Assembly: GCA_003534295.1 (NCBI GenBank) | Contig: DPDV01000008.1 | Span: 147,086 to 211,085, forward strand | Reading direction: 5' to 3' | Length of the DNA: 64,000 nucleotides | Source: Clostridiales bacterium | Lineage (GTDB): Bacteria; Bacillota; Clostridia; TANB77; CAG-508 | In this document: positions 9,726 to 19,549 of the stretch, one piece after another | How positions within the stretch are numbered: position 1 is the stretch's first letter | How the letters are laid out: the number at the start of each line of letters is the position of its first letter | Notes under the pieces: model-generated | Database searches by the model: none | What the model was told of the DNA's origin: nothing | What the model saw: the letters and a program-made list of their open reading frames with translations, nothing else | Translations under genes and position numbers: made by a program

Positions 9726-11384
9726 CTAATTTATTCCTAATTTTTCAGAAATCATCTTCCATATTGCCTCTGTTTCCATATCCTTTTGCCAATATGCTGC
9801 TCCTGCTAAATTATATTTGTCTATTAAAGAAATTTTTTCACTTAACGATTTTTCGTCTTCTAGCCACACCTTATAATTAGCTCCATTTTTTTCATATTCC
9901 ACATAATACTGTTTTAATTCGTCATCCCATTTCTTTATTACATTATCAGGAATTACGCTTTGTATATTTTTAATTGCTATAGCAAAGTTGTCTAAGTCGC
10001 CACCCTTTTCTTTCCATAATCTTGTATAAAAAGGTAATGCTAATATTAGTTTTTCGCTACTAACTTCTTCCTGTGTCCCCACAAATTTATTTACATTTGT
10101 TTCTATCCAATCATACCCTGAATTTGTTCCAACTTTTTCTGAAGAACCTCCATGTTGATCATAGGCCATAAATATTATATAGTCAGCCTTTTTTCCTATT
10201 ATGTGTCGATTATAACATAAAGACCAGTTTGGCGAACCATCTGGAGCTGTAACATCAACAGATAATACTGCTCCTATTTCTTTTAACCTTGGTGCTAATT
10301 CTATTATAAATCTAGAAAATAAATCTTTATCTTGCATAAACATATACTCAAAATCAATGTTAATTCCATCTAAGTTATATTTTTTTACTAAGCTAATTAT
10401 ATTTCCTATTAATATTTGTCTTAACTTATAGTCATTCATTATATCTGAGGTTGTTTGTATATAAGTATTGTTTGAAATGCTTGGCCAAACCTTATATCCA
10501 TTCAAATGTGCCCATTTTATATATTGAGTTCCATCATTTCCCACATTTTCATCAATTCTTCCTTTTCCTTCATCTGTCAAGGTGAAAAATGTTGGAGATA
10601 CAACATTTACGCCTTTTATTTTTGTGCCTGTTCTGTCAGGCGCTGAACCATATTCCGAAAAATAGTCCCACACTAAACTTACTTTTCCTTCTATTTGTTT
10701 TTGGTTTTGTTGTGCATTTCTTGATACAACAATATTTTGATTACTTTTTTCTTTTATATATCCTAAATTTCCATTTGACGTTCTTACCTTAATCCAGCCA
10801 TTTTCTTTTGACACAACTATCAATTGTTCTGTTTTCTTAATTTTTTCTAATGTTTTAGAAAAAAATGTTGGTTTATATTTTATATTTTCATTTTTTGTGC
10901 ATTCTAATTTTTTTTGCTCTCTATCTAAGGATTCAATTACAACTTTATTTGTTTCGCTTACATATTCCACGCTTATGTTATAGACCTCTTGTAATTCAGA
11001 TATTGGAATAAGATATGCATCAGTCGTCTCAATTGTAGGACTTTTTATTATTTGCTCTTTTCCATTTATTTCGATTTTTTTGCTATCAATACCTAATGCA
11101 GCAATTTTATTTTCTGCTGTTGTAATTATTTGATTATATTTTTCATCAAAATAAATATATTCATCAAAAAAGTTTTGCATATCTGATTTTGAAAGATATA
11201 TTACATTGTTATCATCTATATATACATCTTTTTTTAAGCTCGTTGTAACATTACTATTATTAATAATTAAGTTAGTTCTGTCTTTTATTTCATCTCTTAT
11301 ATAATTAGGTGCTATTTTTAGTATTGCTATTGCAATCATCAACAATACTAAAACTACTATAATTTTTATCACATTTTTTTTCAT
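9726..11384 (-). CDS. Membrane-anchored GH18 glycosidase with N-terminal copper-amine-oxidase-like and SH3-like domains
   Basis: 552 residues. One N-terminal hydrophobic helix (~5-25) acts as signal anchor. Residues ~40-155 resemble the copper-amine-oxidase N-terminal repeat domain common in clostridial surface proteins, ~185-215 an SH3-like segment (GWIKVRTSNGNLGYIKE). The rest is a GH18 barrel with the catalytic DGINIDFEYM motif near residue 340 (last Glu the proton donor) and YIIFMAYDQHG. Homologues such as YaaH/SleL act on spore cortex peptidoglycan, so a sporulation or germination role is plausible given the neighbouring spoVA operon, but not proven. Confidence 0.85.
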   Translation of the reverse strand: MKKNVIKIIVVLVLLMIAIAILKIAPNYIRDEIKDRTNLIINNSNVTTSLKKDVYIDDNNVIYLSKSDMQNFFDEYIYFDEKYNQIITTAENKIAALGIDSKKIEINGKEQIIKSPTIETTDAYLIPISELQEVYNISVEYVSETNKVVIESLDREQKKLECTKNENIKYKPTFFSKTLEKIKKTEQLIVVSKENGWIKVRTSNGNLGYIKEKSNQNIVVSRNAQQNQKQIEGKVSLVWDYFSEYGSAPDRTGTKIKGVNVVSPTFFTLTDEGKGRIDENVGNDGTQYIKWAHLNGYKVWPSISNNTYIQTTSDIMNDYKLRQILIGNIISLVKKYNLDGINIDFEYMFMQDKDLFSRFIIELAPRLKEIGAVLSVDVTAPDGSPNWSLCYNRHIIGKKADYIIFMAYDQHGGSSEKVGTNSGYDWIETNVNKFVGTQEEVSSEKLILALPFYTRLWKEKGGDLDNFAIAIKNIQSVIPDNVIKKWDDELKQYYVEYEKNGANYKVWLEDEKSLSEKISLIDKYNLAGAAYWQKDMETEAIWKMISEKLGIN

Positions 11385-11546
11385 CTATTTTTCTCCTCAT
11401 TTTATATATTAATATCTAAGTTATCACATAAAAATTAATTATTCAAGATTTTCTGTTTATTTTTGTATATTTTATTTCTTTTTAGGAAAATATATAAATA
11501 AGTTTATAGGTAAATATAACTTAAAAACCTAAATTTTTATTAAAGG

Positions 11547-11999
11547 ATGAATTTTATGCAACCTATAGATACAAAACAAGCTTATGGTAATTATGTAAAT
11601 AAGAAATCACCTAATTCGCCAATTCTTAAGAATTGTCTTAACGCATTTTGGGTTGGTGGATTAATTTGCTCCCTTGGACAATTGATATTATCTTTTTGTC
11701 AATACAAAGGTTTTGATGAAAAAGCCTCTGGTACAATTGTTTCCATTATCTTAATTGGATTATCTGCACTCTTAACAAGTTTAAATATTTTTAACAAAAT
11801 TGGTAAATTTGCCGGAGCAGGTTCTCTTGTTCCTATTACTGGTTTTGCAAATTCAATTGTAGCCCCATCAATAGAATATAAATCTGAAGGATATATAATG
11901 GGAGTTGGAGGAAAAATGTTTACAGTTGCAGGTCCAGTTCTTGTATTTGGAATATCTACTTCTGTAATAATTGGTATTATTGCCACTTTCTTTTTTTAA
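11547..11999 (+). CDS. spoVAC: Stage V sporulation protein AC
   Basis: 150 residues with four hydrophobic segments and the SpoVAC/SpoVAE-type motif GKFAGAGSLVPITGFANS. SpoVAC is a forespore inner-membrane protein of the channel that loads dipicolinic acid into the spore and releases it on germination. It is first in a spoVAC-AD-AE operon on the plus strand. The initiating ATG follows an AAAGGA site. In relatives the operon is transcribed by sigma G; I could not define a convincing sigma G promoter by eye. Confidence 0.95.
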   Translation: MNFMQPIDTKQAYGNYVNKKSPNSPILKNCLNAFWVGGLICSLGQLILSFCQYKGFDEKASGTIVSIILIGLSALLTSLNIFNKIGKFAGAGSLVPITGFANSIVAPSIEYKSEGYIMGVGGKMFTVAGPVLVFGISTSVIIGIIATFFF

Positions 12000-12012
12000 A
12001 AAATGGAACAAT

Positions 12013-12027
12013 TAGGGACTGTCCCTA
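12013..12027 (+). repeat. Short inverted repeat between spoVAC and spoVAD
   Basis: TAGGGAC-T-GTCCCTA is a perfect 7-bp inverted repeat. A degenerate relative (AAGAACTGTCCCTAATT) occurs near 45580. Similar GGGACTGTCCC sequences are scattered in clostridial genomes; origin unknown. Confidence 0.4.
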
Positions 12028-12047
12028 GTTGAGAAAATGGAGGTTTT

Positions 12048-12671
12048 ATGAAAAAAATCGGAAGTCAAACTATTCAATTTATTAATACTCCAACTATTTT
12101 GGAGACTTCTAGCATTGTTGGTCCTAAAGAATCGCAAGGTCCTCTTGCTAGTTATTTTGACCAATGTTTAGAAGATGAGTTTTGGGGTGAAGATACATGG
12201 GAAAAAGCAGAAAGTAAAATAATAAAGGAAAATGTTAATTCTGTAATTTTAAAATCTGGAATTCCTGCAACTAATATTGATTTTTGTTTTGCTGGTGATT
12301 TACTAAATCAATGTATTTCTTCTAGCTTTGGACTTAGGGAATTAAATATGCCCTTTTTTGGTGTTTTTGGTGCTTGTTCAACTTTTGTTGAAAGTATGTG
12401 CTTGGGAAGCGTATTTATTGCTAGTGGTGCTGCTTCTAACGTTCTTTGTGCTACTTCTAGCCACTTTTGTAGTGCCGAAAAACAGTTTCGTTTCCCTTTG
12501 GAATTAGGAAACCAACGCCCACCTACTTCTCAGTGGACTGTTACCGGCTCTGGTGCTGCTGTTTTATCTTCCAATGGCATTGGTCCTAAAATTACTTATA
12601 TAACACCTCGGAAAAATTGTTGATATGGGAATCAAAGATGCTAATAACATGGGAGCAGCTATGGCACCTGC
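12048..12671 (+). CDS. spoVAD: spoVAD, 5' part (interrupted by intervening element; contains a +1 shift site)
   Basis: SpoVAD is the thiolase-fold, dipicolinic-acid-binding protein of the SpoVA channel. The start ATG follows GGAGGT. Recognisable family stretches include GPKESQGPL, AGDLLNQC, FGACSTFVE and ATSSHFCSAEKQFRFP. The zero frame stops at 12623, but after a +1 shift at the CGG codon 12609-12611 it continues with GKIVDMGIKDANNMGAAMAP, matching the family. The coding sequence then breaks at the 7-bp core 12665-12671, where a mobile element begins. The 3' part resumes at 22029. Joined, and with the shift, the protein would be 336 residues, the normal SpoVAD length. Confidence 0.93.
12609..12611 (+). 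other. In-frame CGG at a +1 frameshift point in spoVAD
   Basis: Zero frame reads CCT CGG AAA and hits TGA four codons on. Skipping the C gives CCT GGA AAA ATT and restores the SpoVAD sequence with a Gly where homologues have Gly. It is one of four such sites in the window. Confidence 0.75.
12665..12671 (+). repeat. attL core of the intervening element
   Basis: CACCTGC is the only sequence shared with the right junction. To its left is spoVAD; to its right, the arm CGTTTCTTTAAACAC (12674-12688). The central CC (12667-12668) lies at the symmetry centre of the reconstructed attP and is the likely crossover dinucleotide. Confidence 0.8.
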
Positions 12672-12702
12672 CACGTTTCTTTAAACACAAATATTTTTAT
12701 TT

Positions 12703-14437
12703 TTAAATTGCTTGTGGCACAAGCGTTAATTCTTCGTTTATTTTAATATACTCTAACATTCTTTCGTACTCATCTGTAAATTTGAATCTTATAGTAATAT
12801 CTCCACCCTCGTGTACATATATACAATCGATAAGCTCAATCACTATTTCCCTAGTAAGTTTAGTTATGTTCTTTTTACTCTTTAGGTTTTCTATCCAAAT
12901 ATTATCTCCTAAAATTTGGTCTTTGTATTTTTCTGTTTCTTGTTCTAAATATTTAATGTTTTGTTCAATACTTTGTATATTCTTTTCATAACTATTCTTA
13001 TACTCAAAATATTCTTCTTTGGAAATATCACCTAACTTCCAATCTTCATATACAGATTTTTTTAGTTTTTTGTATTTTTCTAATTCATTCTGTTTTGATT
13101 TTATTATTCGTTCAAGATTAGAATTAGCTAGATTTCTTTTTTCAGATTGATTAATTTTCTTAATCATATATTCCATTTCAATAGCTATATCAATCTGCAT
13201 TTTTATAGATTCTAAAACTGCTTTTTCTAAATAATCACTTCTTATTGTATGCTTTGTACAAATTTGTGCTGATTTTTTCCTATATGTGTTGCATACATAA
13301 TAATAATATGTTTTCCATTTATTATTTGTAGATTTTTTGTTCATTGCCCTTTTACAATCTGCACATCTAATGTATCCTGCAAATAATGAGACTTCTCCAG
13401 TACCATCGTTTTTTATTCTTGTATCTCTATTGATTATGTCTTGTACCTTGTTAAAAGTTTCTTTATCAATAATTGGCTCGTGACTATTTTCTACAATAAT
13501 CCAATCTTCTTTTGGCACATCAACTAATTTATGAACTTTATAGCTTAACATTTTCTTTTTTCCTTGTATCAGAGTTCCTGTATACATCTCATTTCTTAAA
13601 ATATGAGCTACAGTAGTATCACACCAAAGACTATTACCTTTCATATTACAAGCATTTACATAGTTTTTCTTCAAGACTTGTTGTTTATATGCTGTTGGAT
13701 TAAGAATTCCTCTATCATTTAATATCTTTGTAATTGTTGCTCTTCCCTTTCCTTCTAAGAACAATTGATAAATTAATCTTACTACTTCTGCAGGTTCTTC
13801 ATCTATGATTAATTTATATTTATCTTGTGGATCTTTGATATATCCGATAGATTGGAAAAGAGCCTAAATATTGTCCGTTTTTCTTTCTTGAATTATTTGC
13901 TAAAATTATTTTGTTTGAAATATCTCTACAATATTCATCATTAATTAAATTTTTAAAAGGAACAAGAATACTATTTACAGAAGTTGGTTTCGAATAGCTG
14001 TCAATATCTTCTGCTTTTGTAACAAACCTAATATTAAACAATGGAAAGATTTGTTCTATATAATTTCCAACCTCAATATAATTTCTTCCGAGTCTTGATA
14101 GGTCTTTTGTAACAATCATATTAATATAATTGTCTTTCATATCTCTTAATAATTTTTGAAAGCTAGGTCTATTAAAATCTGTTCCTGAAAAGCCATCATC
14201 AACGTAAGTATCATATACTACAAATTCATCTTCACAACTTTGTGCTAAATCCATTATTAAATCATCTAATATTTTATCTTGGCTGACTACACTATTACTC
14301 TCATCTTTGTCGTCTCCATCTTCTTTAGATAGCCTTATATATTTTGCAATATACCATGTCTTTCTTGGTATTCCGAATGAGTTGTTGCCTCTTGGAAATA
14401 ACACTCCATCGTTTTCATACTTACTTTTTCTTGACAA
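12703..14437 (-). CDS. Large serine recombinase of the intervening element (one +1 shift site)
   Basis: The N-terminal resolvase domain (from 14437) has the catalytic Ser in YIRLSKED and the Arg in SRLGRNYIE. The zero frame ends at 13820. A +1 shift at CGG 13846-13844 (TAT CGG to TAT GGA) joins residue 197 to a 380-residue frame holding the rest: the PIYGYIKDP region of the recombinase domain, a zinc ribbon (CADC, then two further Cys) and a coiled coil, giving 577 residues, normal for the family. Total length 1,735 bases equals 578 codons plus one base. It probably catalyses both insertion into and excision from spoVAD. A GGAGGA-type site precedes the start. Confidence 0.88.
13844..13846 (-). 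other. In-frame CGG at a +1 frameshift point in the serine recombinase
   Basis: Zero frame TAT CGG ATA TAT runs nine codons to a TAA. Skipping the C gives TAT GGA TAT ATC (Y-G-Y-I), the conserved Tyr-Gly-Tyr position of the family. Confidence 0.75.
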
Positions 14438-14526
14438 ATTTCCTCCTTCCCTATAAAGTCATATTTGTTGACAATTATATTTTAACATAATTTTATAGTG
14501 GATTCAAATGAAATACACTATATTCT

Positions 14527-14799
14527 TTAAGTTTTTATTCTGTTCATAATCAAATTTTCAATACATTGATTAATATTTAATCCTTTGTCAGAATATTCAA
14601 ATTTCACTTTTAATCCATTTACAATAAATGCATATGGATTCTTAACATTTTGTAAAAACACAAGCATTCTATCTGCTTTTGGTAAATTAATATCAACATT
14701 TAAATTTTCTATATTATCCATATCTTTTTCATCTATATATTTTATGTTACTGCTTTTCCCTAGTTGTAGTTTATTTTTTAATTTAGCGTAATCATCCAT
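14527..14799 (-). CDS. Small recombinase-associated protein, candidate directionality factor
   Basis: 90 residues from ATG 14799, which has a strong TAGGAGGT site; a longer frame to 14838 is less likely. The segment NLPKADRMLVFLQNVKNPY resembles small proteins (DUF6870- or TnpW-like) that accompany serine recombinases in clostridial integrative elements. Recombination directionality factors are usually small, poorly conserved and adjacent to the integrase, so it is the best candidate here by position only. Confidence 0.5.
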   Translation of the reverse strand: MDDYAKLKNKLQLGKSSNIKYIDEKDMDNIENLNVDINLPKADRMLVFLQNVKNPYAFIVNGLKVKFEYSDKGLNINQCIENLIMNRIKT

Positions 14800-14964
14800 A
14801 AATAACCTCCTATATTCAATTTTCAATGTTCTACACATATTTTGTTCATTTTTTCATATTTTATTCAATTGCATTTTATATTTTCCAACTAATTCTTTCT
14901 GAAACATCAGCTCCTACATTAATTTTTTTTTAATACATAACTTTTATTGTATTTGTCAAGTAAA

Positions 14965-15015
14965 AAAAGTGGTCCATTTTTCAATTATTATTAATTGAAT
15001 TTTTGGTCCACTTTT
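14965..15015 (-). terminator. Terminator of the ABC transporter operon
   Basis: AAAAGTGGTCCA (14965-14976) pairs perfectly with TGGTCCACTTTT (15004-15015), with further AATT pairing in the loop. The minus strand continues into seven T. It lies after the ATPase gene at 15095. Confidence 0.85.
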
Positions 15016-15094
15016 AGTTTATCAAAAACATCATATTTATCCTTTAATTCATCCAAACAATTAAATATTAGCTTTCTAATCTGATACAATTTAT

Positions 15095-15694
15095 TTACTT
15101 TACTACAATAGTTCCATTCCTCATTTTTATTATTTCATCAAATTTTATATCATTAAGATTACTATGAGATGCTATTACTATTAATTTACCTTTCTTCTTT
15201 TCTTCTTCTATCAGTTTATAAATTATCATCAAATTTTCCTCATCTATTGCATTAAAGGGCTCATCCAATAATAAAACATCTGGATTTTCCATAAAAGCTT
15301 GACATAGTGACAGCCTTTGTTTCATTCCCAAAGAGAATGTTTTTACTTTATCAGCTTTATGCTCTAGTAAATTAAATTTATTCAGCCACACTTCAATGTC
15401 ATCTTTGCTAATTAAGTTATTTATTGTTGCTAAATATTTTAAATTATACATCGCTGTTTCTTGTGTAAAAAATGATGGATTTTCAATAATTACTCCATAT
15501 CTATATTCTTCATCTTCTATGCGTTTTCCTTCATCTGGACTTATAAGCCCACAAATTAATCTTAATAACATTGTTTTACCACAACCATTATGACCAGTCA
15601 ATAAATATATCTTTCCTTTGTCAAAAGAAAGTTTTATATCTTTAAGAACTGTTTTTTTATTAATAACTTTTGTGACATTATCTAACTTAATCAT
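15095..15694 (-). CDS. ABC transporter ATP-binding protein
   Basis: 199 residues from ATG 15694 (ribosome site GGAGGAG), overlapping the stop of the upstream permease gene. Walker A is GHNGCGKTM, the signature FSLGMKQRLSL, Walker B LLLDEPFNAID. The short form and gene order match ABC-2 type exporters of the lantibiotic-immunity or bacteriocin kind. It energises the three membrane proteins encoded just upstream. Confidence 0.9.
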   Translation of the reverse strand: MIKLDNVTKVINKKTVLKDIKLSFDKGKIYLLTGHNGCGKTMLLRLICGLISPDEGKRIEDEEYRYGVIIENPSFFTQETAMYNLKYLATINNLISKDDIEVWLNKFNLLEHKADKVKTFSLGMKQRLSLCQAFMENPDVLLLDEPFNAIDEENLMIIYKLIEEEKKKGKLIVIASHSNLNDIKFDEIIKMRNGTIVVK

Positions 15695-16361
15695 TTTTTT
15701 CTCCTCCCAATGCTTCATATTTTTTAAACCTAAAAAACGAAAATATAAATAGTATAGATCCCAATATTGCTTTACATCCAACCACTAATTGGTAATGTTC
15801 TAAGGTATACTTAGATGCAAACACAATTATGCTAAAATATCCAATATCAAATGATATGTATTGACTAATTAATATAACTGTTAATAATACAAAATATATA
15901 GTTTTATTTTCTATCCTGAGTATGTATAATAGAATTGTTGTTGTTATCCATATATTTATTGTCAATATATATATAGTGTAACAACTAATCAATTGTTTAA
16001 GATTTTCGAAAGAACTTATATCTCCAGTTAAAATATCTATAATTAATTTAATTATAATTAAATTAATTATAGATTTAAAAACTCTAAAAAAAAATTTTTT
16101 AAATGATTTTTTTTTATTACATCTTGTTAAAATATATGGACTCATTGAAAATATTTCATTACAATTCTTTATAATATTTGTAATAAAGATTATAACAATA
16201 CTATAATTTAATATTAAATTAATGAATATAACATTACCTTCTTCAAAATTATATGGAATTAATATACTTCTCAATGCATACAGTGGCGTATCAATATTAT
16301 TAGTATTCTTTATAAACAAATTAAAAATTAAAAGCAGAAAAGATATGCCTATGTAATACAT
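15687..16361 (-). CDS. ABC transporter membrane protein
   Basis: 224 residues, about six hydrophobic helices, no other motif. It overlaps both neighbours by a few bases (16349-16361 and 15687-15694), which shows tight translational coupling. Likely an ABC-2 type permease subunit. Confidence 0.75.
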   Translation of the reverse strand: MYYIGISFLLLIFNLFIKNTNNIDTPLYALRSILIPYNFEEGNVIFINLILNYSIVIIFITNIIKNCNEIFSMSPYILTRCNKKKSFKKFFFRVFKSIINLIIIKLIIDILTGDISSFENLKQLISCYTIYILTINIWITTTILLYILRIENKTIYFVLLTVILISQYISFDIGYFSIIVFASKYTLEHYQLVVGCKAILGSILFIFSFFRFKKYEALGGEKND

Positions 16362-17008
16362 TGTTTAATCAACTCCTTTTTATCAATCATTTTATATAGA
16401 TAAATCATACCAATGATATTAACTATATATGTGTATATATCTAACATAAATAATAAATTCTCATCCGTAATTGATAAATAAATCACAAATTGATATGCAA
16501 AGCTCATTATTAATATGCAAAAATTTACTACAATACAAATCGCAATTCCTAAGAATACCTTTCCAGTGTTCACATAGACTATATTATATATTACAAATAT
16601 TGAAAGCATAAACATAACTAATCTAATAAACAATTGTAAATTATAAATAGAAAAAATATTTTCATATCTTAGTATAACAGATACTATTGAAAATACAGTT
16701 AATATATATAACGAAAGTAATATTATATAAATAATATATTTCCTCCAAATATAATTAAAAGTATTATTTTTAATTCTAACCCTTATTTCTGAGTTCCAAA
16801 AAGGAATATTTACTATTGCAATAAATATACTTACCAAAAAGGTTACAACAAACATATATCGTTGAAATCCATTCAAATATAAATTTACAAAGTTTAAAGC
16901 ATTTCTGTTAATAATAGTATTAACTTCTTCTTGTGATTGAATTCCCCAAAATGTAATTAGAACAAAAATAGCAGTAAAAAAGATAATTACATTTTTTTTC
17001 ATAAGCAA
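16349..17008 (-). CDS. ABC transporter membrane protein
   Basis: 219 residues with about six transmembrane helices and a first hydrophobic segment directly at the start. It overlaps the preceding permease (stop at 16999) and the following one. No sequence family beyond a probable ABC-2 permease is recognisable. Confidence 0.75.
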   Translation of the reverse strand: MLMKKNVIIFFTAIFVLITFWGIQSQEEVNTIINRNALNFVNLYLNGFQRYMFVVTFLVSIFIAIVNIPFWNSEIRVRIKNNTFNYIWRKYIIYIILLSLYILTVFSIVSVILRYENIFSIYNLQLFIRLVMFMLSIFVIYNIVYVNTGKVFLGIAICIVVNFCILIMSFAYQFVIYLSITDENLLFMLDIYTYIVNIIGMIYLYKMIDKKELIKQCIT

Positions 17009-17869
17009 TCCCTCGAATATTTATTTGTGTTAATTTTATATATTATATACAACAAAACACTATATACTATATAAGGTATAATTGTAGATATAATATATAC
17101 ATAGTTAAAATCATATTGAAACAATGAATAAATCGCTGTCAAATTTTGAAATGGAACAAACGCCCCAGTAATTTCACCTAATAAGTGAAATATGTTTCCT
17201 ATTGTTGAACTTATTACAATTGGAAATAGCAAAAAAGCAAAAAATGGAATGCATTGAATGATTAATTTCTTTTTTATAAATGTACACGATAATAAAGATA
17301 TCAAATCTATTAGTACAGCCATTATTATTGTCATTACTATTTCAATAATTGCAATTAATATAAAAATTCCTAATCCAAAATCATAGGAACCTATGGTACC
17401 TGTTGCACTACCTATTCCTCCTGCAATAAATCCGTATTGTCAATATTGCTACTAATGAAATAGAAATTATTGTTACAATGTATAAAGATTGAGATATCAA
17501 TATGGAATTAATAAATTTTTTGTATGAAGTTCTAGAAACTACACAGTTAATTTGTCCACTATCAAGAAAACTATGTACAGAAGATGCCAAAAAAATTCCG
17601 CAAAATAAAAGTATTATAATAATATAGATTTCGAAAAAATCCGATTGCAATAGAAAGTACAAATCAAACTTAATTCCATTTTGATTTTCAATATTTTTTG
17701 CTAATCTTTCTGGATTGACATCTTCTGGAATATCTTGTTGCAGGCTAATAAAGTAAGCTTTCTCCTCATATGTATAAAAAAAGCTCATACATCCCACTAA
17801 AATTAAAATCATAATTATGATTATTGTTTTTGCACTAAAAAGATTTCTTTTATACTCCTCTTTCCACAT
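16999..17869 (-). CDS. ABC transporter membrane protein, split by a +1 shift site
   Basis: The first frame starts at ATG 17869 (MWKEEYKR, preceded by GGGAGAG) and ends at 17408. The second, open from 17433 to the stop at 16999, continues as a membrane protein. A +1 shift at CGG 17434-17432 fuses them to 289 residues: the helix before the site (TIISISLVAILTI) runs into GFIAGGIG, and four more helices follow. The only ATG in the downstream frame near the break (17334) lacks a good ribosome site, supporting one fused protein. First gene of the four-gene exporter operon. Confidence 0.75.
17432..17434 (-). other. In-frame CGG at a +1 frameshift point in the ABC permease
   Basis: Zero frame ATA CGG ATT reaches TAG nine codons on. 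Skipping the C reads ATA GGA TTT ATT and enters a 145-codon frame that encodes the rest of the permease. Confidence 0.7.
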
Positions 17870-17993
17870 TATTAGTATTCTCTCCCATATTAAATAATTC
17901 TTGGAAGGTATCCATAAATTAGATACCTTTTTTATTTTCATACACTTATTAGATATATTTTTTTTACAAAAAAGGTGCAAAAATCTCAAAATA

Positions 17994-18013
17994 TTTTGTG
18001 ACTTTTTGTGACT
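17994..18013. repeat. Tandem 10-bp repeat in the divergent promoter region
   Basis: TTTTGTGACT occurs twice in direct tandem, between the ABC operon (minus) and the secreted protein gene (plus). The spacing of one helical turn fits a regulator-binding site, perhaps for the sigma factor or regulator of this cassette. An inverted repeat (AGGTATC/GATACCT) lies in the ABC leader at about 17906-17928. Confidence 0.45.
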
Positions 18014-18080
18014 TTTTATCCTTTTTTAGATTAATTTGATATAATTTTTTTAGATTAATGAAAAGGAGGTGAGTTCTGTA

Positions 18081-18500
18081 ATGAATATCAAAAACAAATT
18101 ATTAGTTGTATGTTTTATTATAGCAACATTGTTTACCATTTTTACTATTACATTTCCAATTCAAGTAAAAGCTTCCGATATTTCTACATATGCATATTAT
18201 GATCCTAACACTGTATCTTTTAGAGGAAGATATACTGGTAATAGCAATTATTATGATGGTCGTTTTATGGCTTTCGAGGCAACAGCAACAGCTTCTGATG
18301 GAAAGTCATATGAAGTAATAGTCAGTGTATATATTGCAAGCAAAAATACTACTAAAAATTATAGAATCCATACAGATGGAAAAACAAGAAAAGCTGATTA
18401 TATATCAATTGGAAACGGAAGTGATGCAATAATTTCAGCAACTTGTGCTGATTCATCTGTAATTGTCAATTTGGACTTAAAAATGTATAGTTGGAATTAA
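18081..18500 (+). CDS. Small secreted protein, bacteriocin-like context
   Basis: 139 residues from ATG 18081; an AAAAGGAGGTG site lies just upstream, which excludes the GTG at 18069. A signal peptide covers residues ~1-32 (Lys-Asn-Lys, long hydrophobic core, then VKASD). The mature ~107 residues are Ser/Thr/Tyr-rich and beta-like, ending in MYSWN. It is divergent from a four-gene ABC exporter with no other cargo, as in lactococcin-972-type systems, but the sequence match is not strong enough to name it. Confidence 0.6.
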   Translation: MNIKNKLLVVCFIIATLFTIFTITFPIQVKASDISTYAYYDPNTVSFRGRYTGNSNYYDGRFMAFEATATASDGKSYEVIVSVYIASKNTTKNYRIHTDGKTRKADYISIGNGSDAIISATCADSSVIVNLDLKMYSWN

Positions 18501-19549
18501 TCTTCCTCAAAAAGAGGGTTCACACCCTCTTTTGGGTAAACTTTAAGGCTATTTCTCATTGTATCTTTAAGTTGTAAATTATCTTCACTCACATTGTCTT
18601 TATCAAGATTATATTGAATAATAAATATGTATTTATCTCCTTCTAATGCTAATAATCTCTTTTGAGATTGATATAAATTATTATTATTTATTAATTCTAA
18701 ATTTATTTCTGGACTTATAGTTTTTATAATAATATATGTTCCTGTTTCAGTGGATATAAATTTACTTATATCATAAATATCACTAGAGCTTGAAACATTA
18801 AAAATCAATCTTTCTCTATCAATGAATTTTTCCATTACATCAATGTTAATAATCTTTTCTTCATCGCAATTAATTTCTATTTGTTTATTATTTGGAGATG
18901 TATCGTTATATAACGCTACATTTGAAAATTGAAATTGTATTTTTTCTATTCTAGGTAGTCCACTTGATGTTAAAAATAATAATTCTCTTCTTTTATTATT
19001 TCCTTCATTTTTAATCCTATGCCAGCCAGTTGCAGTGTATACAGAATAATTAACACCTGATGAGGCATTATAAATAACATTGCCATCCGCAACAATCTTT
19101 AAATCTGGAATAGCTATTCTATAATTCGGTTTTATTTCACTTTCAGATTTTAAACTAAATACTGCATATAGATTTATATCATCTAACATCAAATAATCAA
19201 TTTTAATACTAAATTCATCATTTAATTTTATATAATTCATTTCAATATTCTGTATATAATCCTTATTTTCTATTGCACTAACAACACTATCATTATTTAT
19301 TCCTATTGAACTTAATCCGAATAAATCTTTAAAGAAGTTTGTTATTTCTTTAGCCAAAACAACACCAGTTGTTAAAACAGATACTGTCAGTATTAATACT
19401 GCTACCTTTGATAAATTATTTCTGATTTTCTTTCTATGAGGTGTTTTACTAATTACTTTAGCAGTTTTTTCTGGAATATTATCGTTTTTTTCAAAATAAT
19501 CATATAACAATCTATCTATTTCATCTATATTATCTTTCTGCTGTTTCAT
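18497..19549 (-). CDS. Anti-sigma factor, DUF4179-type membrane protein
   Basis: 350 residues from ATG 19549 (site GAGGAGGTG). A cytoplasmic N-terminus (~1-40) precedes one transmembrane helix (~45-65, VAVLILTVSVLTTGVVLA); the remaining ~280 residues lie outside and resemble the DUF4179 domain found next to ECF sigma factors. It overlaps the sigma gene by 20 bases, typical of a sigma/anti-sigma pair. Its stop converges on the secreted protein gene. Confidence 0.8.
   Translation of the reverse strand: MKQQKDNIDEIDRLLYDYFEKNDNIPEKTAKVISKTPHRKKIRNNLSKVAVLILTVSVLTTGVVLAKEITNFFKDLFGLSSIGINNDSVVSAIENKDYIQNIEMNYIKLNDEFSIKIDYLMLDDINLYAVFSLKSESEIKPNYRIAIPDLKIVADGNVIYNASSGVNYSVYTATGWHRIKNEGNNKRRELLFLTSSGLPRIEKIQFQFSNVALYNDTSPNNKQIEINCDEEKIINIDVMEKFIDRERLIFNVSSSSDIYDISKFISTETGTYIIIKTISPEINLELINNNNLYQSQKRLLALEGDKYIFIIQYNLDKDNVSEDNLQLKDTMRNSLKVYPKEGVNPLFEED
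18510..18533. terminator. Bidirectional terminator hairpin
   Basis: AAAAGAGGG (18510-18518) pairs with CCCTCTTTT (18525-18533) between the convergent secreted-protein and anti-sigma genes; the arms supply T runs on both strands. It overlaps the last anti-sigma codons. Confidence 0.7.

Noticed and set aside
12048..12623. spoVAD as a plain pseudogene
   Set aside because: Both halves keep full family sequence up to a precise 7-bp junction, and joining them restores length and frame apart from the single CGG shift; decay would not leave this.
13765..13860. Insertion or large deletion splitting the recombinase
   Set aside because: The two frames overlap and join perfectly after removing one base, so nothing larger than a single-base shift is needed.
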